A DNA stretch of 64,000 nucleotides from Verrucomicrobiota bacterium (GCA_016219875.1 JACRJZ010000041.1:62001-126000), one strand, 5' to 3'. Shown: positions 8,337 to 17,720, counted from the stretch's first letter. Notes: generated from the sequence alone by a model not told the origin. Numbers and translations are program-made.

Positions 8337-10331
8337 TCACTTTTCTTTCAACTCCACCTCGCCCGCCCAGTTGTCGGGCCAAGCGCGGTGCTGCTGTTCG
8401 GTCATTTGTTGGAGGTAAAACTGGCTCGGCCCATCGCCGGGCGTCAGGGCCAGCACGCGCTGGAAGGCTGCTGCCGCGTCGGTGAACTCCCGCGCCTGAA
8501 ACCGGCGCAGCGCCTCGGCGAAGGCTTCCCGCAACGGGCGCGACGCCTCCGCGTCGGCCGGCAGACCGACCAGCTCGAAGACCTCCACGTGCTTCTCGAA
8601 ACCCTTCAGACGAAAGCGGCCCAGCGCGCGGGTGACGAAGCGATCCGCCACCAGCCGCTGCGTGTCGCCGGTCAGGAGCACGTGCGTGCCGAGGAACTTG
8701 TTCAGTCCTTCCATGCGCGAGGCGAGGTTGATGTTTTCCCCGAGGGCCGTGTAGTCCAGGCGATGTGTGCTGCCGAAGTTGCCCACGTTGGCCTCGCCGG
8801 TGTGGAGCCCCAAGCGCGTCCGGAGTGGCTGGCCGCGCACGAGCATGGGAGGTTGATCGCGAAACCGGAGCGCCGCTTCACAGGCCCGCGCCGCGTGGTC
8901 CGGCTGCAAGTCCGGAGCGTTCCAGAAAGCGAAGATGGCGTCGCCGATGTACTTCACCACCGTGCCGTCGGTGGGATGAATGCACTGCGCGATGGCCGTC
9001 TGGAAGTAGCGGTTCATGAGCTTCGCCAACTCGTCCGAGTCCATGCCTTCGGAGATCGACGTGAAATTCGCGATGTCCGTGAAGAGGAGGGTGAGCATTT
9101 GCTTGCGCGCGCCGGGCTGGAGCAAGGTGCGGTCGTTGGCGAACTTCTTCACCAGCTTGGGCGAGAGATACAGCTCCAGCGACTGGATGTAGAGCCGGTT
9201 TTCGACGTAGAGGCGGATGGAGTTGAAGATGATCGACCACAACAGCGCCACCGCCAGTTGCACCACCGGGATGAGCCAGGCGAACCAAAGCCGCTGCCAG
9301 ATGAACGCTCCGTAAGCACCGCCGGCGACCGCCGCCAGAAGAGCGAGGGTGAGAAGCGTCGCCGTCAAGGGACGGAACCGGATCAACACGCCGCCCGCCA
9401 CGGCGCCGAACAGAACGAGCAGCGCCAGTTCCAGGGCCGGGGCCAGGCGCTCCAGCCAGTCGCCGCGCAGGAGGTTGAGGCAGGCCGTGGCCTGGATTTC
9501 CACGCCGGAGATGAAACGCTGGTTCGAGTCTTCGCTGATCCAGAACGTATAGGGCGTGCGGTACTCATCCTTGCGCTCGCCGGAAAAGCGGGTCAGGAGG
9601 TTCGCGCCGACGAACACCACCTTGCCGCGAAACACCTCGTCCGGCGCCGCGTTCGTGTCGAGCGCCTGGTAGTAGGGGACGCCCGGCGTGGAGTTGGCCG
9701 GGCCGTAATAGTTCAACCACCGTTCGCGCCGAGCGGCCTCGGGACCGCGCGCGATGGGCGCGTTGAGCATCCGGGCCGCCGCCCAACTTAGGCTCGCCAG
9801 TTCGTTCTCATTGTGTGGGAGCGTGCGCACGATCATGTCGCGATCCGGCTCCATCTCGGCGGAGCCGACGCGGTCGTCGCCCACGGCCCCGTGCAGCCGC
9901 TCGTCCGGCAGGAAGAATTCCTTTTGCTTCGGAGCCACCAGCTTGACATCCGCCGCAATGAGGACGCGCCCGTTTCGCTTCATGGCCTCCGCAAGCCTTC
10001 CGTCGGCTTCCGGCGTGCTCGCGCCACTGAAAACGATGTCGAACACGACGGCCCGCGCGTTGGCCGCCGTGAGCCGATCCAGCAGCCGCGCATGGATCGC
10101 GCGGTCCCACGGCGCGTTCAACGACTGCCGAAGTTCGGTATGGGACTTCTCATCCATGAAGACCATCACCGCTTCGGAAACCGGCATCGAACCGCGGCTG
10201 ACCAGGAGCAGATCGTAGCTCAGCCGAACCAAGCCCGAGCCCACTGTGAACTCGCTCAGCAACCAGCCCAAGGCCGCAACCAGCACCGCGGGCGCCACGG
10301 CAGCGAGCGAGGATTTGGCGTTGGCCGGCAT
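8337..10331 (-). CDS. CHASE2-domain class III nucleotidyl cyclase
   Basis: 664 residues. A transmembrane segment near residues 10-27 is followed by a CHASE2 sensor domain (VMVFMDEKSHTEL to about residue 290), two or three further membrane helices (~300-370), and a class III cyclase domain (~400-590). Metal-binding Asp419 lies in LLFTDIANFTS and Asp464 in YIGDAIFAFWN. The substrate-selecting Asp in THRLDYTALG favours ATP, hence cAMP, and Arg in NLASRMEGL stabilises the transition state, so the enzyme looks active. The C-terminal ~70 residues resemble a TPR hairpin. It most likely senses an unknown extracytoplasmic cue and makes cAMP. It lies 43 bp upstream of the protease gene on the same strand, so the two may be cotranscribed. 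Confidence 0.93.
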   Translation of the reverse strand: MPANAKSSLAAVAPAVLVAALGWLLSEFTVGSGLVRLSYDLLLVSRGSMPVSEAVMVFMDEKSHTELRQSLNAPWDRAIHARLLDRLTAANARAVVFDIVFSGASTPEADGRLAEAMKRNGRVLIAADVKLVAPKQKEFFLPDERLHGAVGDDRVGSAEMEPDRDMIVRTLPHNENELASLSWAAARMLNAPIARGPEAARRERWLNYYGPANSTPGVPYYQALDTNAAPDEVFRGKVVFVGANLLTRFSGERKDEYRTPYTFWISEDSNQRFISGVEIQATACLNLLRGDWLERLAPALELALLVLFGAVAGGVLIRFRPLTATLLTLALLAAVAGGAYGAFIWQRLWFAWLIPVVQLAVALLWSIIFNSIRLYVENRLYIQSLELYLSPKLVKKFANDRTLLQPGARKQMLTLLFTDIANFTSISEGMDSDELAKLMNRYFQTAIAQCIHPTDGTVVKYIGDAIFAFWNAPDLQPDHAARACEAALRFRDQPPMLVRGQPLRTRLGLHTGEANVGNFGSTHRLDYTALGENINLASRMEGLNKFLGTHVLLTGDTQRLVADRFVTRALGRFRLKGFEKHVEVFELVGLPADAEASRPLREAFAEALRRFQAREFTDAAAAFQRVLALTPGDGPSQFYLQQMTEQQHRAWPDNWAGEVELKEK

Positions 10332-10394
10332 GGCTCAAAAATCTCCCATGCGCCGGAACTGGCCTTTCCCTGGAGGCGATTTTGAGTTCTCGAT

Positions 10395-10469
10395 GCAGCG
10401 TCTCGGCGGAGCGCCGCGCCGGTTGGTCTGGAGCCTGAGAATGGCGGCGCTCTGCCGAGACGCCGCTAC
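10395..10469. repeat. hairpin repeat family 2, copy 1
   Basis: Imperfect inverted repeat with arms around CGTCTCGGCGGAGCGCCGC (10395-10417) and GCGGCGCTCTGCCGAGACGC (10444-10469), ending GCTAC. A second copy occurs 47 kb away at 57726-57803. It lies between the cyclase and SDR genes. Confidence 0.8.
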
Positions 10470-10500
10470 GGCTGTTGGAAATGGTGCCACCTGTTCTGTC

Positions 10501-10528
10501 TTACGTTTTACGTTTCACGTTTTACGTT
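10501..10528. repeat. heptamer array, unit TTACGTT x4
   Basis: Four consecutive 7-bp units (TTACGTT, TTACGTT, TCACGTT, TTACGTT) immediately before the 3' end of the SDR gene. It is one of eight short-unit arrays in the window. Confidence 0.85.
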
Positions 10529-10532
10529 TCCC

Positions 10533-11243
10533 TCACCGCGGCCTTACCAGCATCTCCTCCACGATCACGCGGGCCGGCAGATTGATGCACAGGAGCGCAC
10601 AGTCGGCGACGTCCTCCGGCTTCATCATCCGGGCGCGGGCCGCGTCGTCAGGAGGCGTGGGGCGCTTGTTCAACAGCGGCGTGTCGATGTCGCCGGGGAA
10701 CACCGCGCAGGCGCGGACCCCGTTGGCGCGTTCCTCGGCATTGATGGACTGAGTCAGGCCAGCGAGTCCGAACTTGCTCATCACGTAAGCGGGGCCGGCT
10801 TTGGGCGAGGCCAGCTTGCCGGCATCGGAAACGATGTTGACGATGGTGCCAGAGCGGCGGGCGCGCATTTGCGGCAGGAACGCCTGCACGCAGTAGTACG
10901 CGCCGTGGAGGTTCGCGTTTAGCATCGCGTGATAGTCGTCGAGCGACAACACCTCCAGCGCGCGACGCGGCGCGTTGGTGCCGGCGGCGTTGACCAACAC
11001 CTCGACCTCTTTGAACTCGGCCAGCACCCGCCGGCCCATTTGGGCGACCGCCGCAGCGGCGCCGATGTCGCACGGGCAGAGCAGCAATTGCGCGCCGAGC
11101 GGGCCGGCCCGTTTCACGGTTTCTTCCAGCGCGCCGGATCGGCGTCCGACGAGCGCGGCGCGCCAGCCTTGTTGGACGAGTTTCAGGGCGATGGCCTGTC
11201 CCACGCCGCTCCCGGCGCCAGTGATGACTGCGGTTTTGGTCAT
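10533..11243 (-). CDS. SDR family NAD(P)-dependent oxidoreductase
   Basis: 236-residue short-chain dehydrogenase. The cofactor motif GAGSGVGQA lies at residues ~8-16, NAAGTN near 88, Ser in NIVSDAG near 138 and the catalytic YVMSK near 152. The sequence is FabG/YdfG-like, and PGDIDTPLLNKRP follows the usual substrate loop. It is transcribed away from the PEP-CTERM remnant, with no obvious operon partner. The substrate cannot be inferred. The ATG is preceded by a normal-length gap and no alternative start is better. Confidence 0.88.
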   Translation of the reverse strand: MTKTAVITGAGSGVGQAIALKLVQQGWRAALVGRRSGALEETVKRAGPLGAQLLLCPCDIGAAAAVAQMGRRVLAEFKEVEVLVNAAGTNAPRRALEVLSLDDYHAMLNANLHGAYYCVQAFLPQMRARRSGTIVNIVSDAGKLASPKAGPAYVMSKFGLAGLTQSINAEERANGVRACAVFPGDIDTPLLNKRPTPPDDAARARMMKPEDVADCALLCINLPARVIVEEMLVRPR

Positions 11244-11361
11244 GTGCGTTTGCGGTTGACTGTTGTGCGGGCGTGAATAGCACAGACAAGGGCAACTAGC
11301 CAGCTTTGTTCGGAAGGCCCTGGCGCCTTCCCACCTTGTTGGCGAGCCACCAGAAGCTGCA

Positions 11362-11637
11362 TTGGCGAGTCAACGCCGGGTCAGGAAACCCGGCCTGCAG
11401 AAGTGCCTTGTAGGCCGCGTGCCCTCACGCGGCGCACGGTTGGTGCTGGACAAGTCTGGGCGGAAACTGGCTGGCAGCCGGCTGCGCGTGGTGGCTGCCG
11501 GACAGCCGGTGGCGGCGCGGTTTGAAGTGGACATCACCGCCGTGCCGGAACCGGTGAACACGGCGTTGGGGATGTTGGGCGCGATCTTTCTGCTCGTCCA
11601 AGCCGGGCGGGCGGTCGATGCGAAGCAGTTCCGCTAA
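11362..11637 (+). pseudogene. fragment of a PEP-CTERM-sorted protein (C-terminal end only)
   Basis: The last ~33 residues of this reading frame have the layout of a PEP-CTERM sorting signal: DITAVPEPVNTALGMLGAIF, a hydrophobic stretch, then a charged end with Arg and Lys. The preceding ~55 residues have no signal peptide and no recognised domain, and the only start codon is a TTG. The most economical reading is the decayed 3' end of a former exported protein. A false positive in a short ORF is possible, since the motif is brief. It ends 13 bp from the convergent propeller gene. Confidence 0.4.
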
Positions 11638-11650
11638 GGCCCCACTTACT

Positions 11651-12958
11651 TCACTGGATGGCCCAAAGCGTCACGGATTCCTTGTCTTTAATGAAGATCC
11701 GGTGGCCGGACACGACCGGGTAGGCGTGGGTCTGGGAGTCGGCCACTTTGATGCGGGCCAGTTCGGCGTAGGACTTGTCGCCGGGTTGGAACACGATCAG
11801 TTCGGAACTGGGGGTGAGCGCCAGCAGAACCGAGCCGGCATCTACGACCGAGCCGTAACCGCCGCCGCCCATGCCGCCGCCACGTCCGCCGCGTCCGCCC
11901 GGACCGCCCGGGCCACCGGGGCTGGCACCGGCGGGAGCCTCACCGGCTTTGGCCACAGGGGCGCTCCAGACGGTCTTGCCGTCTTTGGCGCTGAGGCAGA
12001 AGAACTCATTGCCGGCGGTCACGCCGTAGAGCAGGCCGTCCTTGAGGACCGGCGTGTTAAACTGGACGGACTTTTCCGCGTTGCTCCACAGCTCTTGGGC
12101 CGCAAAGCCCTCGGCGGCTTTCTCCAGCTTCACGGCGCGGGCGCCGCGACCAGAACCGCAGTAGATCAGTGTGTCGCCGTCCACGATGGGGGTGGAGGCG
12201 TTGTAGCCGCGCCCTTGCACCGTGTAGGGAGTTTCCCAAACGAGTTTGCCGTCCGTGGCGTTGACCGCCACGACGCGGCGTTCGGTTTCCGCGATGATGA
12301 GTTTGGCGCCGGCGACGGTCATCAACACAGGCGAGGCGTAGCCGGGGCTGTCGCCCTGCCATTTCCATTTCTGGTCGCCGGTGGCCAAGTCATACGCCAC
12401 CAGCGCGCCGTTGTCTTGCCCGCCCAGTTGGGCGAGGCACAGGCCGTTGAAGACGAGGGGCGAGGACGCCGGATGGAACCGGGGATAAGCCTGAAACTCA
12501 TCCTTGCGCCAGAGTTTCTTGCCGGTGGCGGCGTCCAGGCAGGAGATCATGCCGCGCACGCCGAGAGTCACGACCTTGCCGTCGGCCACGGTAGGCGAAC
12601 TGCGCGGCCCGGAGAAGCTCTGCGCCGGTCCGCTTGCGCCGAGTGATTCATACTTGTCTTGCCACAACTCCTTCCCTCTGGCGGCGTCGAGACAGCGGAT
12701 GACTTCGTTGCCGTCCTGTCGGGAGAAGACGTAAAGCTTGTCGCCGGCCAGTGCGGGCGTGGCCACGCCCTCACCGACGGTGACTTTCCATTTCTGGGTC
12801 AGTTCCTTGGGCCAGGTCTGGGGCACGGTGAAGCTGGCGGCCTTGGCGTCGCGATTTGGCCCGCGCCATTGGGGCCAGTCTTGGGCCACGGCGTGGCTCG
12901 CGGCCCACGCAAGCGTCCAACCCACCACCACGGCCATCGTTCGGTTTGCACTCTTCAT
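11651..12958 (-). CDS. secreted PQQ-type beta-propeller repeat protein
   Basis: About 435 residues with a signal peptide (MKSANRTMAVVVGWTLAWAA, cleaved after AVA). It opens with QDWPQWRGPNRDA, the hallmark start of PQQ-binding-like propellers common in Planctomycetes and Verrucomicrobia. Repeated blades carry GKLVW, GKELW and GDKLYVFS motifs. I chose the ATG at 12958 because an AGGA ribosome binding site precedes it; a start 13 codons upstream lacks one. A Gly-rich loop of ~25 residues (GGPGGPGGRGGRGGGMGGGG) interrupts one blade near residue 355. No PQQ-dehydrogenase catalytic residues were identified, so enzyme activity is doubtful; a scaffold or BamB-like role is equally possible. Confidence 0.85.
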   Translation of the reverse strand: MKSANRTMAVVVGWTLAWAASHAVAQDWPQWRGPNRDAKAASFTVPQTWPKELTQKWKVTVGEGVATPALAGDKLYVFSRQDGNEVIRCLDAARGKELWQDKYESLGASGPAQSFSGPRSSPTVADGKVVTLGVRGMISCLDAATGKKLWRKDEFQAYPRFHPASSPLVFNGLCLAQLGGQDNGALVAYDLATGDQKWKWQGDSPGYASPVLMTVAGAKLIIAETERRVVAVNATDGKLVWETPYTVQGRGYNASTPIVDGDTLIYCGSGRGARAVKLEKAAEGFAAQELWSNAEKSVQFNTPVLKDGLLYGVTAGNEFFCLSAKDGKTVWSAPVAKAGEAPAGASPGGPGGPGGRGGRGGGMGGGGYGSVVDAGSVLLALTPSSELIVFQPGDKSYAELARIKVADSQTHAYPVVSGHRIFIKDKESVTLWAIQ

Positions 12959-13130
12959 GGTAATTCCTGTTTGTTGGATTGTTGATGGTGACTGCATTTT
13001 CTCGACGGTGCGGAGAGTAGATGCCGGCAGCCCCCAAGTGAACTAAAAAGTAGCGCCTCGCGCGGCCTCGTAAAGCCGTCTCCTTGCGGCTGATTTGACG
13101 CCCGGCAACCGTGACGTCCGCCTCGCGCCA

Positions 13131-14392
13131 TCACCCCTCCTCTCCGGCTCTCCTTCTCCCGCCTCGTGCCGCAAAGCGTGCTTCCAACAACCGACGAGTG
13201 CGGGCGATTTCGTCGGCCAGCACTTCTTCCTTGGGCAGCAGGGTCCGGTATTCGCGCACGAGCATCTTGTTGGGCAAACCGTCCAGGGCGTAGCGCGCGA
13301 GCGATTCGCCCTGGCTGGAACAGAGGATCATGCCCACGGGCGGGTTCTCGTCGGGGCGCGTCCAGTGGGCGCGGGCGTAGTTGCAGTAAAGGTGCATCTG
13401 CCCAATGTCGGCCGGTGTGAGCGCTTCGAGTTTGAGATCGAAGATGACGAGGCAGCGCAGGCCACGATGGAAGAAATCAGATCGACGCGATACCAGGTGT
13501 CATCAATGCGCAACCGCCGCTGTCGGCCGACGAAAGTCCAGTCGCCGCCGAGTTCCAGCAGGAAGGATTCGAGGTGATGGACGAGCGCGTCTTCCAATTC
13601 ACGTTCGGAGTACTCGTCCTTGAGGTTGAGAAACTCGAGGATGAAAGGGTCCTTGATTTCTTCGTCGGCCGTCAGAATGTCCGCGGGCCGGCGTTTCTGT
13701 CCCTTGATGAGCATCGCGGCTTTGTTGCATGAGAGCGCGGTGCGTTCGTAGAACTGGGTGCCGATCTGGCGGTCCAACTGCCGCACGGACCAACCGCCGC
13801 GCAGGGCCTCGGCTTCGTAGAACTGACGGGCGAGCGGATTACGCACCCGCAGCAGCCGGACATAATGCGTCCACGGCAAAGGAAACGTGCGGCCAATCTC
13901 GCGCAACACCGCGACCACTCCCTCTCCGGCAGAGCGGCGCGGAACAGTCAGCAGCCGGCGTCCGCTGGATTCGTCAATCACTGATTGACGAATTCCCGAT
14001 CCAGAAATCACCCCCTCGCCTCGTGCCTGCGGGCCAATCAAAGCCCGTTCTTTTCCCGGCGTTTCGAGGCGCGCCTGCGGATACACGAGGTAGAACTGCC
14101 GCATGGTCCGCAACTGAATGACCCCGAATCCCCGGCCGAGACGCGTCGTCAGGTCGCGCGAAAGCCGGACCAAGACCTCATCGCCGTAAGCAGCTCGCCT
14201 CTTTCCTACCTGCTCGAACTCCACAATCCTCCGCCCCATCTCCCAGTAGGTCGCCGTCATGATGGCGTTGACGGTGCGGGCGGACGCACGGCGGGCGGCG
14301 TCGAGCAGGCCCACCATGCCGGAGAGGACCGCGCCGTAGTTTCGCCGCGGCGCGGGGCGCGACTTTCTCTTTCGGACAGGCGCAGTCTTCAT
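13131..14392 (-). pseudogene. DUF1016 / YhcG-type PD-(D/E)XK nuclease, frameshifted
   Basis: The 5' part (from 14392) encodes the DUF1016 N-terminal region and the family signature ALRGGWSVRQLDRQIGTQFY. After YRVDL near 13475 the frame is lost. The expected continuation (FFHRGLRCLVIFDLKLEALT, then HLYCNYARAHW and PVGMILCSSQGE) is in another frame down to 13131. Restoring one T in the ATTTCTTCC stretch joins the two, so a single-base deletion splits the nuclease core. A second anomaly is an extra ~45 residues (GPQARGEGVISGSG onwards) between the N-terminal region and TFPLPWTHYVRLL, containing a 14-bp-arm inverted repeat at 13967-13996. Homologues are predicted DNA-processing nucleases linked to mobile-element defence. 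It could be a true pseudogene or an assembly error. Confidence 0.85.
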
Positions 14393-14420
14393 GGCCAGAT
14401 GGCCCTTGCGGGCGGTCGGT

Positions 14421-17400
14421 TCACTTCACGGGTTTCAGCGTGAGCGATTTCAAGTTGAACGGCTGCCAGCCTTGCGGGACGGCTTTCACGGCAAGCGAAG
14501 TCTTGCCGGGGACGCTGATTTCGAGGGTACCGAGTTCAACCTTCTTGAACTTGGTGTAGTCGCCGGTGTTGGGCGCTTTGCCGGAGAGTTTCCGGTTGCC
14601 GACGACAATGTCAAAGGAACCGCTGCCCGTCGCGGCAATGTCCGCGGTGACCGTGAACTTGCCGGGCTGCGTCAGCTTGAACTGCCACTCGACCCAGTCG
14701 CTCGGATTGATCCAGTAACCGATGTTGTCCTTGCCGCCGCCCGACTCGTATTTGATTTGATCGCCGTGCGTGATGGCTTCGGCGGCGGGCAGGACAAGCG
14801 AGCCGTCAGCGTCCTGCATAAGCATGGCGGCCTCGATTTGGGGCGCGCCCTTGATGCGCAGAACGACCGTGGAGGAGATCGTGTCCGGCGCGGCGGCGGG
14901 CACGTTGACCGTCACGCCTTCGGGGCCGGCTTCCGTCGTCAGCCTTGCTCCGCTGGCCAGCAGGGTGGCGGACTCGACGGCGCTCTTCAGGCCGGGCACG
15001 AGAAGCCTGCCGTCCGCGGGCCAGTTGAAGACGTGGAGAAAGAGCGTGGTGTCGCCGCCGGAAACTTTTTTCGTACAGCGGCCCCAGGGCAGTTTCTTGA
15101 ACGGACTCGCGGTCGTGCCGTAGATGGCCTGGCCGTTCGCCTTCATCCACTGACCCACCGCGCGCAGGCGCTCGACGCTGGGTTCGGGGATCAAGCCTTC
15201 GGCCGTGGGACCGACGTTGAGCAGGTAGTTGCCGCCTTTGCTGGCGATATCGACGAGGTTGCGGATGAGCGTTTCGACGGGCTTCCAATTGTGGTCGTAG
15301 CTCTTGTAGCCCCAGGTGCCATTCATGGTCATGCACGTCTCCCAATCGCGGTCCTTGTAGCCGGTGGCGGGGATGTGCTGCTCGGGCGTTTCGGTGTCGC
15401 CGCGATAGCCGCCGCCGAGACGGTTGTTGTGAATGATGCCGGGGCGGGCCTTGAGGAGCGTGATGAGTTTGTCCGCGCGCTCCTTGTTCATGTCGGTTGG
15501 CGTGTCCCACCAGAGCACGGCCGGGAACTCACCGTAGTGGCTGAGGATCTCTTTCACCTGCGGCACGGCGACCTTGTCGATGTACTCGTCCATGCTGCGT
15601 TCCTGGGCCTGGTCCCACTTGCCGCCGGCCGCGGAGCCGCCGTTGTTCCAGTCCTGGGCCTGCGAGTAGTAGAAGCCCAGTTTGAGGCCGTGTTTCCGGC
15701 AGGCCTCCGCGAGCGGCTGGAGCAGGTCTTTGCCGTAGGGCGTGGCCTTCGCGATGTTCCAATCGCTGGCCTGCGAGTCGAACAGCGCGAAGCCGTCATG
15801 GTGCTTGCTCGTGATGACGATGTATTTCATGCCGGCGTCCTTGGCCAGCTTGACCCAGGCGTCGGCGTCGTACTTGACCGGGTTGAACTGCTGGGCGAAC
15901 TCACGGTATTCCGCGACGGGAATCTTGCCACGGTTCATGATCCACTCGCCAATGCCGCCGATCGGCTTGTCCTTGTAAGTGCCGGCGGGCACGGCATAGA
16001 CGCCCCAGTGAATGAACATGCCGAAGCGCGCCTCCCGCCACCACTTCATGCGGGCATCGCGCTGCTCCGGGGTTTCGTCGGCGTAAGGGTCGATTTTCAC
16101 AATCTGCGGCGCGCCCTGAATGTCGAGCGCGACGACGGTGGCGATCTGGTCCGACGCCTCGGCGGGCACCGCGACGTTCACTTGATTCTCCGACGCGGCG
16201 AACTCCAGCGTCTGACCGCCGTCGAGCAACGCCGCCTTCACGGGCTTGTTCGCGAGGCCGGAGATGACGAGCTTGCCGTTCTTCGGCCAGTCGAAGACGT
16301 GGAAGAAGAGCCGCGTGTTGCCGTCCGCGAGCTTCTTCTGCGTGCAGCGGCCCCAGGGCAGTTTCTTGAACGGACTCGCGGTCGTCCCATAGACAGACTC
16401 GCTGTTCGCCTTCATCCATTTCCCGATCTCCGCAAGGCGCTCGATGCTGGCCGGCGGGAAAGTGCCTTCCGCCGTCGGCCCGATGTTGAGCAGGTAATTG
16501 CCGCCCTTGCTCGCGCAATCAATCAAGTTCCGCACGAGCGTCCGGGTGGATTTCCAATTCTGGTCGTTCTTGTTGTAGCCCCAGTGATTGTTCATCGTCA
16601 TGCACGACTCCCAATCCACCCCCACGCCGAAGCCCGTGGCCGGGATTTCCTGCTCCGGCGTGCCGTAATCGCCCACGCCCTGGCCTTTGTCCATGCCCTG
16701 CATTCCGGAGCGGCCTTTGCCGACGCGATTGTTCACGATGATGCTGGGCTGGAGGCTGCGGCAGAAGTTGTAGAGATCGACGCCGCGCTCGTGCGTCCAC
16801 GGCTTTTCCCATTCGCCGTCGAACCACGCGATGCCGATGGGGCCGTAGCGCGTGAGCAATTCCTTGAGCTGGCCCTTCATGTAGGCCGTGTAACGGTCCA
16901 TGTCCGGCGTGCCGGTGGCCTTGTCGTTCCACTGGCGGCGCGTGCCCCAGTCGGGATGATGCCAGTCCATGATCGAGTGATAGAAGCACAGCTTGATCCC
17001 GGCGGCGGCGCAGGCGTCCGCCAGTTCCTTGAGCGGGTCGCGCGCGAACGGCGTGCCCTTGATGCACCAATCCGTGAGGTCGGAGCGATACATGCCGAAG
17101 CCGTCGTGGTGCTTGCTGGTGATGACGATGTATTTCATCCCGGTGTCCTTGGCCATGCGGACCCACTCGCGGGCGTCGAACTTCACCGGGTTGAACTGCC
17201 CGGCGAACTTCTCGTATTCGCTCACGGGCATCTTGGTTTCCTCCATGAACCACTCGCCGTAATTCTTTTTGCCCTGCCACTCGCCGGCAGGGACGGAATA
17301 GACGCCCCAGTGGATGAACATCCCGAAGCGCGCCTCGCGGAACCATGCCATGCGGGCATCGCGTTGCTCGGGCGTCTCGTTGGCGAACGAGGTGGGCGCG

Positions 17401-17486
17401 GCGGGGGAAGCGGTTTCAGCGGCCAGCCCGCGGGCGCACACGGCGCTCAGGGCCAGCACCAGGGAAAGAAGCTTGGTGGTTTTCAT
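14421..17486 (-). CDS. tandem double-domain GH29 alpha-L-fucosidase with C-terminal carbohydrate-binding-like domain
   Basis: 1021 residues with a signal peptide (MKTTKLLSLVLALSAVCARG). Two complete GH29 catalytic domains follow each other, about 35-480 and 490-890. Both open with ETPEQRDARM...REARFGMFIHWGVY, carry YIVITSKHHDGF, and end ASKGGNYLLN.GPTAEG. The predicted nucleophile is Asp223 in IAWFDGEW and Asp661 in AVLWWDTPTD, so both halves look active. Residues ~900-1021 form a beta-sandwich (DWVEWQFKLTQPGKF...FNLKSLTLKPVK) of carbohydrate-binding type. The enzyme should remove terminal alpha-L-fucose from exported or captured glycans. The start at 17486 gives a proper signal peptide; the frame stays open upstream but that part reads through a repeat. 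Fused GH29 pairs are not the usual single-domain form. Confidence 0.93.
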   Translation of the reverse strand: MKTTKLLSLVLALSAVCARGLAAETASPAAPTSFANETPEQRDARMAWFREARFGMFIHWGVYSVPAGEWQGKKNYGEWFMEETKMPVSEYEKFAGQFNPVKFDAREWVRMAKDTGMKYIVITSKHHDGFGMYRSDLTDWCIKGTPFARDPLKELADACAAAGIKLCFYHSIMDWHHPDWGTRRQWNDKATGTPDMDRYTAYMKGQLKELLTRYGPIGIAWFDGEWEKPWTHERGVDLYNFCRSLQPSIIVNNRVGKGRSGMQGMDKGQGVGDYGTPEQEIPATGFGVGVDWESCMTMNNHWGYNKNDQNWKSTRTLVRNLIDCASKGGNYLLNIGPTAEGTFPPASIERLAEIGKWMKANSESVYGTTASPFKKLPWGRCTQKKLADGNTRLFFHVFDWPKNGKLVISGLANKPVKAALLDGGQTLEFAASENQVNVAVPAEASDQIATVVALDIQGAPQIVKIDPYADETPEQRDARMKWWREARFGMFIHWGVYAVPAGTYKDKPIGGIGEWIMNRGKIPVAEYREFAQQFNPVKYDADAWVKLAKDAGMKYIVITSKHHDGFALFDSQASDWNIAKATPYGKDLLQPLAEACRKHGLKLGFYYSQAQDWNNGGSAAGGKWDQAQERSMDEYIDKVAVPQVKEILSHYGEFPAVLWWDTPTDMNKERADKLITLLKARPGIIHNNRLGGGYRGDTETPEQHIPATGYKDRDWETCMTMNGTWGYKSYDHNWKPVETLIRNLVDIASKGGNYLLNVGPTAEGLIPEPSVERLRAVGQWMKANGQAIYGTTASPFKKLPWGRCTKKVSGGDTTLFLHVFNWPADGRLLVPGLKSAVESATLLASGARLTTEAGPEGVTVNVPAAAPDTISSTVVLRIKGAPQIEAAMLMQDADGSLVLPAAEAITHGDQIKYESGGGKDNIGYWINPSDWVEWQFKLTQPGKFTVTADIAATGSGSFDIVVGNRKLSGKAPNTGDYTKFKKVELGTLEISVPGKTSLAVKAVPQGWQPFNLKSLTLKPVK

Positions 17487-17570
17487 GATCGTGCCGGCAA
17501 GTTTCCGCGGCAAAGGCATGACGACAAGCCAAAACTCACCACGCGCATCCGGGCAGCATCCTCCAAAGAA

Positions 17571-17720
17571 GTAGCGGTGGGCCTCCGGCCTGCCGTCGAG
17601 GGCGCGCTTCCAGCCGCCCGGCTGGGTCACGGCTTTCCTCGACCGCCTCGACACATCCACGAACGCTCTCCGCCGGGCTGGAAGCCGCGGCTCGACAGCA
17701 GGCCGGAGGCCCACCGCTAC
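17571..17720. repeat. 150-bp inverted repeat with ~50-bp arms
   Basis: The left arm (17571-17622, starting GTAGCGGTGGGCCTCCGGCC) and right arm (17672-17720, ending GGCCGGAGGCCCACCGCTAC) are near-perfect complements over their outer 30 bp and imperfect further in, with a ~50-bp loop. It lies upstream of the tandem fucosidase and within 100 bp of the VOC gene 3' end. No transposase is present. It may be a MITE-like or palindromic element. Confidence 0.85.

Noticed and set aside
9515..9545. GGTTCGAGTC, resembling a tRNA T-arm
   Set aside because: Lies inside the cyclase gene and no acceptor or anticodon stem can be formed around it.
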